Positions 34,305-43,059 of a stretch of 64,000 nt of DNA are shown here, in pieces. This DNA comes from Deltaproteobacteria bacterium (lineage in GTDB: Bacteria; UBA10199; GCA-002796325; JACPFF01), in NCBI GenBank assembly GCA_016210045.1, contig JACQUX010000038.1:62001-126000 (forward strand), given 5' to 3'. Positions within the stretch are counted from its first letter, which is position 1, and each line of letters starts with the position of its first letter. The notes below the pieces were generated by a model. It saw nothing but the letters and a program-made list of their open reading frames with translations, did no database searches and was not told where the DNA came from. The translations under genes were made by a program, and so were the position numbers.

Positions 34305-35387
34305 TTAGCCGATTGACACCGCGGCCACACATTCGGCCAAATCATCCAGCCGTTGGGGCGGGGTCGCGCGTTCGGGGATGGTCCAATGGGGGAGGTCGGG
34401 CGGAAGTGCGGCCTGCAGCGCGTGGAACGCGGCTTGTTGCGCCCGCTGCACGTCGCGACAGCGCGCGTCGTTGTCGCGTAGGCGCGCGGCGAGGGCGGGG
34501 TCGAGCGTGGCGGGGAGCGTTGGCGCGGCGGCGAATGCGGGCATCGCGCGGTTCAGAATGACTCCGGCGAGGTGCATGCCTTGTTCGGTCGCGGCCGTGG
34601 CAAACGTTTGCGCGTCGTCGAGCAGGTCGCGTTGAGGTCCGACGACCAATACGATGCCGGTCGTGGGTGCGCGCAGCAGTTGATGCACGGCATCAGCGCG
34701 TGCAGCGAAACCGCCGAACAGCCCCACGGTGCTTTGAATGAGGTCGGCCATTTCCTGCAGCAGCTCCACGCCGGTGACGCGTCCGAAGAGTTGCATCAAG
34801 CGATCGGCCCCTCTGGCGAACAATTTCGCGCCGAACTTGCCGGCGGCCAGCGCCGGCGCAGTAAACAGCTTCAGCATGCTGTCGCTCAACGCGCGGACCA
34901 TGCGTTGCGGGGCTTGGAAGAAATCGAGGGCGTGTTGGGTGGGCGGCGTGTCGAGGATGATCAAGTCGTACGCGTCTTGGGCCACAACCTCATATAGGCG
35001 TTCCATCGCCATATACTCTTGCGATCCGGCAATGGCCGTGGAGAGTTGCTGATAGAGGGGATTATTCAGGATCGTTTGGGCGGCGCGCCGATCCGGGGCA
35101 TAACGTTCGATCACACGATCGAACGTGCCCTTCACGTCGAGCATCATCGCGTCGAGCGTGCCGGCCTCCTTCGCCCCCTTTTTCGGCCAGACACGCTGTG
35201 CCTGATCCGAAAATGTTTTAATGCCAAGCGCGTCGGCCAGTCGCCGCGCCGGATCGATCGTCAACACCAACGTGCGTCGCCCCGCACGCGCCGCGGCCAC
35301 GCCCAACGCCGCCGCCAATGTGGTCTTTCCCACGCCGCCGGTGCCGCACGTGAGGAGGATGTGGTACGTGGTCAAGAGTGGGGGCAT
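34305..35387 (-). CDS. ArsA/GET3-family ATPase, variant P-loop
   Basis: About 360 residues from the ATG at 35387 (MPPLLTTYHILLTC). P-loop 15-22 reads GTGGVGKT; the deviant Walker A of this family normally begins GKGGVGK, and the signature Lys at the second position is Thr here. LTIDPARRLADALG, the switch region LDTPPTQHALDFF and the C-terminal helix set are typical. ArsA/GET3 ATPases act as dimers in metalloid export or tail-anchored membrane protein targeting. The signature lysine contacts the partner subunit's nucleotide, so the change matters if the paralogues heterodimerise. Neighbour is the second ArsA-like gene, 32 bases upstream. Confidence 0.9.
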   Translation of the reverse strand: MPPLLTTYHILLTCGTGGVGKTTLAAALGVAAARAGRRTLVLTIDPARRLADALGIKTFSDQAQRVWPKKGAKEAGTLDAMMLDVKGTFDRVIERYAPDRRAAQTILNNPLYQQLSTAIAGSQEYMAMERLYEVVAQDAYDLIILDTPPTQHALDFFQAPQRMVRALSDSMLKLFTAPALAAGKFGAKLFARGADRLMQLFGRVTGVELLQEMADLIQSTVGLFGGFAARADAVHQLLRAPTTGIVLVVGPQRDLLDDAQTFATAATEQGMHLAGVILNRAMPAFAAAPTLPATLDPALAARLRDNDARCRDVQRAQQAAFHALQAALPPDLPHWTIPERATPPQRLDDLAECVAAVSIG

Positions 35388-35419
35388 GGTTGGAGTTTTG
35401 TAGCACGACACGGTCATGT

Positions 35420-36331
35420 TCACCACGTCGCCAGGGTTTCACCGATGCGGGCCAACAGATCGGGGCCGGCTTCGACCGGAAACGTTGGTAGCTCGTGAAG
35501 CAATGCGCCGAAGCGGGTGTGGAGACGCTCGCGCTCCGTTTGGGCGCGTGCCCACTGTTGGTCGAGAAACGCCGTGGCTGCGATGGCGGGACGCCACGGC
35601 GCATCGGGGGCGGTGTCGTGTTGCAATGTTTCCCATGCGCGACGCAAATCCGCCGGCACCGGCGCGGCCGTCGCATGATTGGCCACCACGCCGGCGAGCG
35701 GGATGCATAACGGTGTGGCGAGACGATCCGCCAATTCGAGCGTCTCGTTGACGGGCAATTCTTCGTAACGGGTCACGATCAGCGTCGCGGTGACGGCCGT
35801 GTCTTGCAACATGCTGCGCATCTGTTCGCCCAACGTGGCCAGCGGCCCGCGATGCACCGATTCGGTGAGGATCCGTGGGACATCGAGAAAGCCTAAGCCA
35901 TGTCCGGTGGCCGGGAGATCCACGATGACGCGTTCAAACACGTGTGCCTTGACGACCAAGTGCCACAGTTTGCCAAGGCACATCAACTCGTTCAGTCCTG
36001 GCGTGGCGTCGAGGAAATAATGAACGAAGCGATTGTCGAAACAGAGATGGTATAACTTCGCCGATCCGAGTCGCAGTACGGCGTATTCTTCGAACGCCTC
36101 GCGCGGTGTCAGTTGAAATGCCGTCAGTCGTGGCGCGACCTCCGCGCCGTGGTAATGGATCGGGGTTTCCGTGTTGAACAACCGCGCGAACGGATGGGGT
36201 CCGAGCGCAATGAGTGCGGTGCGCTCGCCTCCCGCAGCGCAGCCGCACGCCAAGGCGGCGGCGACCGTCGATTTGCCCACGCCGCCCTTGCCCGTCACGA
36301 ACGTCAGCGGGGTGCGAAGGAGCGGCGACAC
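35420..36331 (-). CDS. ArsA/GET3-family ATPase, canonical P-loop
   Basis: 303 residues. P-loop GKGGVGKS (14-21) is the intact deviant Walker A. The hydrophobic pocket helix region (LGSAKLYHLCFDNRFVHYF) and VIVDLPATGHGLGFL, with the switch II D-x-P-x-T-G-H, are clear. Shorter than the partner. The tandem of one canonical and one signature-lysine-lacking ATPase suggests a heterodimer or a regulator/effector pair (inference). Starts immediately after the phaR stop. Confidence 0.92.
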   Translation of the reverse strand: MSPLLRTPLTFVTGKGGVGKSTVAAALACGCAAGGERTALIALGPHPFARLFNTETPIHYHGAEVAPRLTAFQLTPREAFEEYAVLRLGSAKLYHLCFDNRFVHYFLDATPGLNELMCLGKLWHLVVKAHVFERVIVDLPATGHGLGFLDVPRILTESVHRGPLATLGEQMRSMLQDTAVTATLIVTRYEELPVNETLELADRLATPLCIPLAGVVANHATAAPVPADLRRAWETLQHDTAPDAPWRPAIAATAFLDQQWARAQTERERLHTRFGALLHELPTFPVEAGPDLLARIGETLATW

Positions 36332-36910
36332 TTAGACCTTCTCGGGGCGCTCGTAATCGTGCAGTCGCTGCTCCAATTCCTCGATCCGTTGCCGGAGCGA
36401 GCGGATTTCGGTCTGGACCGCCGGGATGTTTTGGACGCTTTCGATCGTCGGACGAATTTTATCTTCCAGGAATTTGCGCATCGCACTGAGCAGCGGCGCG
36501 CGTTCTTCTTGCGACAGATGGCCGTGTCGGACCAGTCGGTCCACGAAGTCGGTCAATTCCGTGCGCACGTTGGCGATCTCGCGCGATCCCGATTCGATCG
36601 ATTTATGCACGAAGTCGCGGATCGTCTCGCTGCCGCTCCGTACTAAGTTCAACAGCGCGCCGAGGGGGAGGACGTTTTTCTGTTTCTTCTCCGTCTCGAA
36701 GATGATTTGGGCCAACGTGACCGACGTGAGGTCGTTCTTCGACTCGTTGTCGATGACTTGAATGTCGTCCCCTTGCTTGATGAGCTCCCCGATGTCTTCC
36801 AGCGTCACGTAGCAGCTGTCGGTCGTGTCGTAGAGTTTCCGATTTTGATACCGTTTAATGACGCGGGGTCCGTCACTCCCCTTGGGGCGATGTGGTGCGG
36901 CGGCTGACAT
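36332..36910 (-). CDS. phaR: PhaR-type polyhydroxyalkanoate synthesis regulator
   Basis: 192 residues. RVIKRYQNRKLYDTTDSCYVTLEDIGELI (16-44) is the PHB-accumulation regulator DNA-binding domain, almost invariant in the family, here cited in two overlapping parts to show the YQNRKLYDT core. The C-terminus is helical and ends with a coiled coil (IRSLRQRIEELEQRL). PhaR proteins bind both DNA and PHA granules. No phaC, phaB or phasin gene is in the window, so the regulated target is unclear. Overlaps the preceding 116-residue gene by 38 bases. Confidence 0.92.
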   Translation of the reverse strand: MSAAAPHRPKGSDGPRVIKRYQNRKLYDTTDSCYVTLEDIGELIKQGDDIQVIDNESKNDLTSVTLAQIIFETEKKQKNVLPLGALLNLVRSGSETIRDFVHKSIESGSREIANVRTELTDFVDRLVRHGHLSQEERAPLLSAMRKFLEDKIRPTIESVQNIPAVQTEIRSLRQRIEELEQRLHDYERPEKV

Positions 36911-37223
36911 GGTGTTGGCTCCTTCCAGCGGCGCGGCGCCGCTTTGGTGTCTTCTTGGTGGATGTCGATTTGCGGCGAGCGGACGGTCCCGGTGCTGTCC
37001 CCCCTAACGCGCGCGTGATCGCCTTTCTCACGTGCTGGAGCGCGGTGTGGAGATACGGATATTGATACGTGAGCCCACTCTCCACGGACTGCTGCTCCAG
37101 TGTCGCGACGCCGGTGTTCAGCGCACACAGCAGTTCTCGGCCGGCGGTCACGAGGTGGCGGCGCACCGCCGGCGTGCTCAGCAGCAGGGCTAACGGGCCT
37201 CGGGGGGCGGTGTTGGTTTCCAT
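36873..37223 (-). CDS. small basic protein upstream of phaR
   Basis: 116 residues from METNTAPRGP. First half hydrophobic/helical (LALLLSTPAVRRHLVTAGRELL), second half strongly Lys/Arg/Ser-rich (ARRKSTSTKKTPKRRRAAG), like histone-H1-type tails or nucleic-acid binding tails. No family recognised. It overlaps phaR by 38 bases downstream and the small membrane ORF by 34 bases upstream, a tightly packed arrangement. A phasin-like or granule-DNA linker role is conceivable, but this is only a guess from context. Confidence 0.5.
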   Translation of the reverse strand: METNTAPRGPLALLLSTPAVRRHLVTAGRELLCALNTGVATLEQQSVESGLTYQYPYLHTALQHVRKAITRALGGTAPGPSARRKSTSTKKTPKRRRAAGRSQHHVSRRTTSPQGE

Positions 37224-37339
37224 AAACGATTGCGAACTCGGTGCCCTTCGTGGACCCAGACGATGATCAACGTGACAACGCACACGAACAGCGTTTCTAA
37301 GAGTCCCACATGTTCCGTCCATTCGCTCCACGTGGGCAT
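37190..37339 (-). CDS. possible single-pass small membrane protein
   Basis: 49 residues from the ATG at 37339 (MPTWSEWTEHVGLLE). One hydrophobic helix LFVCVVTLIIVWVHEG followed by basic residues, giving an N-out topology. Overlaps the next gene by 34 bases. No known family; could be spurious. Confidence 0.35.
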   Translation of the reverse strand: MPTWSEWTEHVGLLETLFVCVVTLIIVWVHEGHRVRNRLWKPTPPPEAR

Positions 37340-37442
37340 GGGGCGGATATAGTCAGGGGTCGAAAAAGTGTCTAGCACTATTCTTTGCCGCATTGCTGAT
37401 GTGCGTCATTGGTGCGTTATAGATACTATCGTGCGTCGGTGG

Positions 37443-37919
37443 TTAGGCGGCTTGGACGGTCGTCGTGGCGGCGGATTCCCCGAGGCGGGCGGAGAAATAG
37501 TTGACGGGCGTGGGGTCGGTGTCGCGGCGGTGAAAGTAGAGTAGATGACAGTTCACATAGAGCAGGAACGCAAATCCGAGATTGCTGAGCCACAGGACAT
37601 GTGGCGTGAGTCCGAGGTGTAAGCAAGCGGCATTGAACAGCAGCACGTAGGCCGCCATGACCAGCGCGGTGCGGAATTGCCATTCGATGCCGGGATATTT
37701 GCGCAATCGTGGGGCGTTGGCCGGGCGTGGATAATAACGAAACGAGCCGAACGCGCGCAGTAGCGTATATTCCGCGACAAACACGCCGATCGCGATTTGA
37801 CTGCCGAGGCCGAGGGTTGACCAATTCGAGAGGCGCGCAAGATAGCCGCCGACTGCGAGGACTCCGAGCAGTTCTAACCACGGGACGACGTGACTTTCAC
37901 AGTGAAAAAACCGGCGCAT
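37443..37919 (-). CDS. membrane protein, four-helix, unknown function
   Basis: 158 residues from MRRFFHCESHVVPWLELL. Four hydrophobic segments: LELLGVLAVGGYLA, IAIGVFVAEYTLL, FRTALVMAAYVLLFNAACL and HVLWLSNLGFAFLLYVNC. The loop FGSFRYYPRPANAPRLRKYPG is positive and probably cytoplasmic. No family recognised. Starts 11 bases after the stop of the phosphatase-family gene, so likely cotranscribed. Confidence 0.65.
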   Translation of the reverse strand: MRRFFHCESHVVPWLELLGVLAVGGYLARLSNWSTLGLGSQIAIGVFVAEYTLLRAFGSFRYYPRPANAPRLRKYPGIEWQFRTALVMAAYVLLFNAACLHLGLTPHVLWLSNLGFAFLLYVNCHLLYFHRRDTDPTPVNYFSARLGESAATTTVQAA

Positions 37920-37929
37920 GCACAGAGCC

Positions 37930-39516
37930 CTACTCAAAGAGCGGACGTCCGTCAATCCGATTGAGTGGAACGGGGAGGCTGAACCAGCGGAGCATCGTGG
38001 GGTAGAGATCGACCAGTTGGGCCAGCCGTCGGCGATTTGGCCGAATGCCGGGGCCGCGGATCACGAGCGGGACATGCATGTCCATCGCGTAATGGGTGCC
38101 ATGCGTTGCGCGTTTTTCATGGAGGAAGTCGAAATCCGGTGTGGCCGCAACGACCAAATCGCCGGCGTGGCCATCGTCGAAGAGTTGGGCCAGCATCGGG
38201 ACGGCTCCCGGCGTTGAGGTGTGGGCCAACCGTGCGATCCAGTTTGACGCAGTCAGTAGGCGCCCGTCGGTGAGGGCGCGCAGTTGGGGGTCATGTGTGA
38301 ATTCGAGCGGATCCCCGGACCGTGCGTCATAACCGTACAGGGTTTCCGCACCGCGACGGACACTCCGGAGGATGCCCATTTGTTGGCGGCGGTACAGCCG
38401 GACGCGTTGTTCGCGCTCCCCAGCCTGCTGAATAACAGGTTCACGTACCAGCACAAGATCGAGTTCGGGAGCGGTCGTCAATAATTCCAGTAAATCGATC
38501 GGGTCGGCGGCGCGGCGGGGATAGGCCTGGAGCGCTTCCAACGTAATGGGTTCCTGCCAGCCGTTCGGGCCTCGAGCTGTGAGTGTGGCGACCGAGACGC
38601 CGCGCGCGCCGAAATAGAGGTCGGCATAGTGTGGCTTCGCGGGAGGCGTGACGCGCAGTCCTTGTCGCCGCAATACGGTCTTCAGTTCGAAGGTTCCAAT
38701 GATGTCGTGCATGCCGTGGTCGGAGGTGACGATCAAATATGTTTTATCGAGAAGCTCGCGATGACGGAGCAACGTTACGAGTTCGCCGAAGAAGGTGTCG
38801 AAGTCGCGCAAGACCTGTTGGACGCGCGGATGATCGGTCCCGAGCTTGTGCCCCAAGAAATCGGTGGCGAGCAGGCCCGCCAACGTGAAGCGGGGGATTT
38901 CCGCAACAGGGCGCTGAAAGAGGGTCAGCAAATCACGCTGCGCGAGCGCGTTCATTTGTTCCAATCGCCCTTGGACGACGACGGCCCAGGCCGCGGGGAG
39001 CGGATTGGTCGGGGTTCGGGTCGACGCACTGCGGAAAAATTGGGTGTAGACGGCTGCTGTCTCGTGGCCCTGCAGGTCTTCGAACAGCGTGCCGGCGGTT
39101 GCGTCGTACCAATTGCGGAAGCTGGTATTGAGGCGTTTGAAGCCGCGCAGCGAAAGAAAACGGTGCACTTGCTCCGTGGCGCGCTCGAACCATTCCAGAT
39201 ACGGGATACCGGCGTGTCCCGGGAAGAGGCCGGAGACCATGGCCTGGTACCCGGTGCTGGTGGTGGACGGATATGTCGCGATCGCGTCGGTGAACGTGAC
39301 GCCGGGTTTGACTAAATGGGTGGTGAGATTTGGGAGCTGTCCATCGCGGAGCAATTGGTTGAACAGTGCGGCTGGACAGCCGTCGAGGACCATCAGCACG
39401 ACATAGACGTCGCGGATTGGGCGTGGGGCTGCGTATGCAGCGTGCGCGCGGCAAGCGCCCGCGATCATTACGGTAGTCCACAACAACCACGTAAAGAACC
39501 GGAGGCATTTTGCCAT
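37930..39516 (-). CDS. alkaline-phosphatase-superfamily (phosphodiesterase-like) secreted protein
   Basis: About 528 residues from MAKCLRFFTWLL, whose N-terminus is a signal peptide ending near RAHA. It shows the type I phosphodiesterase/nucleotide pyrophosphatase layout: VYVVLMVLDGCPAAL with the first metal Asp, the nucleophile region IATYPSTTSTGYQAMVSG (Thr in YPSTTS), YLIVTSDHGMHD with metal Asp-His, and the late ATHGTHYAMDMHVPLVIRG with His ligands. Possible substrates are phosphodiesters, nucleotides or sulfates. Exported enzyme, likely periplasmic. Confidence 0.88.
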   Translation of the reverse strand: MAKCLRFFTWLLWTTVMIAGACRAHAAYAAPRPIRDVYVVLMVLDGCPAALFNQLLRDGQLPNLTTHLVKPGVTFTDAIATYPSTTSTGYQAMVSGLFPGHAGIPYLEWFERATEQVHRFLSLRGFKRLNTSFRNWYDATAGTLFEDLQGHETAAVYTQFFRSASTRTPTNPLPAAWAVVVQGRLEQMNALAQRDLLTLFQRPVAEIPRFTLAGLLATDFLGHKLGTDHPRVQQVLRDFDTFFGELVTLLRHRELLDKTYLIVTSDHGMHDIIGTFELKTVLRRQGLRVTPPAKPHYADLYFGARGVSVATLTARGPNGWQEPITLEALQAYPRRAADPIDLLELLTTAPELDLVLVREPVIQQAGEREQRVRLYRRQQMGILRSVRRGAETLYGYDARSGDPLEFTHDPQLRALTDGRLLTASNWIARLAHTSTPGAVPMLAQLFDDGHAGDLVVAATPDFDFLHEKRATHGTHYAMDMHVPLVIRGPGIRPNRRRLAQLVDLYPTMLRWFSLPVPLNRIDGRPLFE

Positions 39517-39637
39517 GGCGCCGGACCATGCCTGGGGTCCACGGGGAAAGTCAATATTGAGACGGCATTCCATGATTGCCTAATTTTCGATCACTTTTTT
39601 CTTGTCACGGTTCACCGGCACGACTAGATCTCGCGCC

Positions 39638-40750
39638 ATGGGATTACCGCAATACGATCCGGAAACAGTGGTGGAATCCGTCACCGAAGAGCATCGGATC
39701 GCTAAGCTTACCGAGGAGTTAGTCCCATTTGTGGGGATCGGGCGCTGGGCGAAAGAGACGTGGGGAACGGTGCAGGCCGCGGCCCGCTCGGGGGACCGTT
39801 TGACGCTCGTCGGCGAGGCCGGCACCGGCAAGACGCTGTTGGCGCGTCACCTCCATTGGCAATCACCGACTGCGGACGCGCCGTATCAAATCATTCAACT
39901 GGAGCGCATTCCGCACGAAGTCGTCGAGAGCGAGTTGTTTGGCTACGTGCGCGGCGGTTTCTTGAGTCGGCGCACCGTCGTACCGGGACGAGTCGCGGCC
40001 TGTGGCACCGGCACTTGTATCGTGACCGGGCTGGATCGCTTGCCATCCGCATTGCAGGAGCGCTGTCTTTCGTGGCTCTGTGAAGGAGCTATGATCCCGA
40101 TGGGGAGCGAAGAGCGGATTCCGGCGCCGGCGCGTATCGTCTTCGAACTGCGGGCGCGCGAATTTCCCCGCGCGCGGGAGAGCGCGCTGATCGGGCCGTT
40201 GTACGACCTCGTGGCCCGCCATGTCGTCACGATGGAACCGATTGCGCGGCGCCGTGACGACATCGTGCCACTCGTGGAATATTATCTCGAACGTTATGGA
40301 ACCGAATGGGGATTGGGCTATCGGCGTCTCTCCAGCGAGGCCGCGCGCTTCTTGCGCCGTGCCGGGTGGCGGGAAAACGTGCGCGGCATTATGCTGGCGG
40401 CCGCGCATGCCGTCTCGACGACCGAGGCCCGGGAACTGACGCCGAAGGATTTCCCGCCGCAATTGGCGCGCCATCCGGAGCTGGCGACGGAGCTGGGCTT
40501 GGAATCGACTTCGTTAGAAGAACTGATCGAACGCAAGCTGACGCAATTTTTTGAACGGTTGGGGGAATACGACGTCCACGAGTTGCATAGCGCGATTACC
40601 GCCAAAGTGGAGCGGCCGTTAATCAAGCTCGTGCTCGCAAAAACCCGTGGCAACCAAGTGCAGGCGGCGCGGATATTGGGGATCAATCGCAATACCTTAC
40701 GCACCCGGATGCGACAACTCGGGTTGACGGCCAAGCGGGAGCGGGCGTGA
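39638..40750 (+). CDS. NtrC-like AAA+ / Fis-HTH regulator with degenerate catalytic motifs
   Basis: 370 residues from the ATG at 39638; the frame is open from a TTG at 39602 and neither has a clear ribosome-binding site. Walker A GEAGTGKT (59-66) is intact. The sigma-54-contact loop, GAFTGA in true activators, reads GGFLSR (106-111). The Walker B strand, normally L-F-L-D-E, reads CIVTGLD, so the acidic pair is lost. Sensor/arginine region PIARRRDDI and the C-terminal Fis-type HTH (QAARILGINRNTLRTRM) remain. It likely binds DNA but neither hydrolyses ATP nor contacts sigma-54. Its stop overlaps the thiE start (GTGA), so it may regulate or at least be coexpressed with thiamine salvage genes. 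Confidence 0.85.
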   Translation: MGLPQYDPETVVESVTEEHRIAKLTEELVPFVGIGRWAKETWGTVQAAARSGDRLTLVGEAGTGKTLLARHLHWQSPTADAPYQIIQLERIPHEVVESELFGYVRGGFLSRRTVVPGRVAACGTGTCIVTGLDRLPSALQERCLSWLCEGAMIPMGSEERIPAPARIVFELRAREFPRARESALIGPLYDLVARHVVTMEPIARRRDDIVPLVEYYLERYGTEWGLGYRRLSSEAARFLRRAGWRENVRGIMLAAAHAVSTTEARELTPKDFPPQLARHPELATELGLESTSLEELIERKLTQFFERLGEYDVHELHSAITAKVERPLIKLVLAKTRGNQVQAARILGINRNTLRTRMRQLGLTAKRERA

Positions 40751-41430
40751 CGAGGCATTCGGTGCAAGGCATTTACGCCGTTGTCGACCCACGCTTTCTG
40801 CCGGCCGGGCGGGACGTGGCGGAATTCACCCGCGCGTTTCTCGATGGCGGGGGCCGACTCGTGCAATTGCGCGTCAAGGACGCTGGGCCGGCCCTCAGTG
40901 CGGAACGGCGGCGGTTGGCCGACGCCATCATGGCGCTGAAGAACGAGTACGACTTTACTTTTGTTATGAACGATGACGTTGCCGGTGCGCGGGCCGTTGC
41001 CGCAGATGGTGTGCATGTCGGTCAAGACGATCCGCCGATCAGCGTCGTGCGAGCAACGCTGGGCTCGGACCTGTTGATCGGCTATTCGGCGCACACGGTC
41101 GCGGAGGCCGTCACGGCCGCAGCTGCCGGGGCCGATTATGTGGCATTAGGGGCGATTTATCCGACTGCGACCAAGGGGCCGGGTCATCCGGTGCAAGGCG
41201 TTACGGTCTTGCGCCACGTCGTGCAGGCCGTACATATCCCCGTGGTGGCGATCGGCGGCATTACGCGCGCCAATGTCGATACCGTTTGGCAAGCGGGAGC
41301 CGCAGCCGTCGCGATGATCACCGGCCTCACGCAAGCGGCGGACGTCCGGGCGGAAACGCAATGGCACGTCCGCGCATGGGAACAGTGGCAAAGCAGTCAC
41401 ACACGATGCACTGATAGGAGCGTTGCATGA
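40747..41430 (+). CDS. thiE: thiamine-phosphate synthase
   Basis: 227 residues, GTG start overlapping the previous TGA. It joins HMP-pyrophosphate and thiazole phosphate to thiamine phosphate. The TIM-barrel phosphate-binding motifs are present: VQLRVKDAG, FVMNDDVAGA, ADGVHVGQDD, IGYSAHTVAEA, YVALGAIYPTATK and VVAIGGITRAN. The Ser-for-C in ..GYSAH is usual. The stop overlaps thiD as ATGA. No TPP riboswitch signature (CTGAGA) was seen upstream. Confidence 0.96.
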   Translation: MTRHSVQGIYAVVDPRFLPAGRDVAEFTRAFLDGGGRLVQLRVKDAGPALSAERRRLADAIMALKNEYDFTFVMNDDVAGARAVAADGVHVGQDDPPISVVRATLGSDLLIGYSAHTVAEAVTAAAAGADYVALGAIYPTATKGPGHPVQGVTVLRHVVQAVHIPVVAIGGITRANVDTVWQAGAAAVAMITGLTQAADVRAETQWHVRAWEQWQSSHTRCTDRSVA

Positions 41431-42197
41431 CACGACCAATTGTATTAACCATCGCAGGATCCGACCCGACCGGCGGAGCCGGATTACAAGCCGATCTCTA
41501 TACCATTCAACAATTCGGCTGCGACGGTCGCTCGGTGACCACCGCGATCACGGCGCAAACCAACGATCGAGTCCTCGGCGTCTGGCCGACGGCCGGCGAC
41601 GTCTTGACCCAGCAATTGGCCACGGCCGCAGAGCGGGTCGAATTGGCGGCGGTCAAGATCGGGATGCTGGCGACGACCTCGAACATCTGGGCCACGATCT
41701 GGTTCCTCCGTTCCCGCGCCCACGGCCACGTTGTGATCGATCCGTTGCTGCATTCCTCCAGCGGCATGCCGCTGCTCGAACAAAAGGGTGTGCAGATCTT
41801 CCAGCAGCAACTGTTGCCGTATGCCACGGTCATCACGCCGAACATCCCCGAAGCCATGGCGTTGGCCGGGATGCAAATCGCTTCGATCGAGGCGATGGAA
41901 GTGGCCGCCAAACAGATTCACGGCGACGTCTTGCGTCTCCGTGGGGGGCACGGCGATAAACCGCTATTTATCGTAGTAAAGGGTGGGCACTTAAAACACG
42001 ATCCGGTCGACGTGATCTTCGACGGCGAACGGACCGAACGCCTGACCGGCGCGCGCCTGCCCGGCGGGATCCACGGCTCCGGTTGCCGCTACGCCTCCGC
42101 CCTTGCCGCCGAACTCGCGAAAGGCCACTCCGTCGTCCACGCCGCCCAAAGCGCGAAGGCCTATGTTGCCGGCTTGATTGCGGCCGGATTGCAATAA
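41427..42197 (+). CDS. thiD: hydroxymethylpyrimidine (phosphate) kinase
   Basis: 256 residues. It phosphorylates HMP and HMP-P to give the ThiE substrate. VLTIAGSDPTGGAGLQADL, TTAITAQT, VVIDPLLHSSSG, ITPNIPEAMAL and the anion-hole/catalytic GIHGSGCRYASALA with Cys in place of the usual Thr/Cys region are clear. Follows thiE by a 4-base overlap. With thiE alone nearby, the set is salvage rather than full synthesis. Confidence 0.96.
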   Translation: MTRPIVLTIAGSDPTGGAGLQADLYTIQQFGCDGRSVTTAITAQTNDRVLGVWPTAGDVLTQQLATAAERVELAAVKIGMLATTSNIWATIWFLRSRAHGHVVIDPLLHSSSGMPLLEQKGVQIFQQQLLPYATVITPNIPEAMALAGMQIASIEAMEVAAKQIHGDVLRLRGGHGDKPLFIVVKGGHLKHDPVDVIFDGERTERLTGARLPGGIHGSGCRYASALAAELAKGHSVVHAAQSAKAYVAGLIAAGLQ

Positions 42198-42198
42198 T

Positions 42199-43059
42199 TC
42201 ACCGCAGGCCCTCTGCCAGCCGGTCGAGTCGATCGAGAAAAAAATCGGTCGACCAAAGTGCGAGCGTAGAGAGTGCAGTCGGTTTTAGAAATCGTTCGAC
42301 ATCGGCGCGTGCTGCGGCCCAATCGGTGGCGCGGATCTTCGCGCGCATCGTGTCCAGGAACCACTTTCGTGTTACTTGTTGCCCTTGGCCGCGCCACGGC
42401 CCCTGCTGTTCACACGCCGCACTCAACAATGGCATGTTTAATTGAGGGTGCCGGCCAACGTACCAGACGAAGTCATACCAATCCCGTCCCTTGAGGTACT
42501 CGCGGCACAGCAAGGCGTGGCACTTGCCGGCGAAGAGGCTGGGAAGATCGTGAATGACCACCGGGAAGGGAAAAGGAAAGTCGAGATACTTGATTTCGGT
42601 GTGTGCGCCGGTCGGGGGATTGGTGTCGAGTTCGAATTTGACGCGGATTTGTTTCGGACGTCCGGTGGTGAGCGGGTGGCGAATCTTGAGGACCTTGCCG
42701 ATCGATTGATCCTTTAAGAAAGCCGCTTTGACCGTGCCGGTGGCCTTCGTGCGGTCCTCGATCTCGACGGTTAATCCATAGGCCGCAAATTCCGTGATGA
42801 GGCCACGCAAGTAGGTCTCCCATGCAAACGTGGGATTCGGTTGGTGCAAGGCAAAGTCCAGATCCTCGGAGAACCGTTCGAGGCTATATAAAATCCGTAA
42901 GGCCGTCCCACCGTGGAACGCGGCGACCTTAAAGAAGGCGCTCCGGGACAACGCAGCGAGCGCGATCTCCTGGACGATTTCACGCAGCGCTTGTGCTTCT
43001 TCCTGATGGGACTGGCACCGATGCGTATCGAGACGCTCCTGTAGGATGCGGTGGCTCAT
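42199..43059 (-). CDS. abiEii: AbiEii-type nucleotidyltransferase toxin
   Basis: 286 residues. GGTALR (50-55) and RFSEDLDF (62-69) are the polymerase-beta-like catalytic motifs of AbiEii/AbiGii toxins. Late motif SLFAGKCHALLCREYLKGRDWYDF includes the conserved K and the GRDxYD box. Studied AbiEii proteins add nucleotides to tRNA or other targets and arrest growth, giving abortive phage resistance. The ATG overlaps the antitoxin stop by four bases (ATGA). Convergent with thiD with a single base between the stops, so no terminator is present. Confidence 0.93.
   Translation of the reverse strand: MSHRILQERLDTHRCQSHQEEAQALREIVQEIALAALSRSAFFKVAAFHGGTALRILYSLERFSEDLDFALHQPNPTFAWETYLRGLITEFAAYGLTVEIEDRTKATGTVKAAFLKDQSIGKVLKIRHPLTTGRPKQIRVKFELDTNPPTGAHTEIKYLDFPFPFPVVIHDLPSLFAGKCHALLCREYLKGRDWYDFVWYVGRHPQLNMPLLSAACEQQGPWRGQGQQVTRKWFLDTMRAKIRATDWAAARADVERFLKPTALSTLALWSTDFFLDRLDRLAEGLR

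Noticed and set aside
40600-40747. TPP riboswitch before thiE
   Set aside because: There is no leader: thiE overlaps the preceding gene, and the CTGAGA/GACCC pattern was not found.
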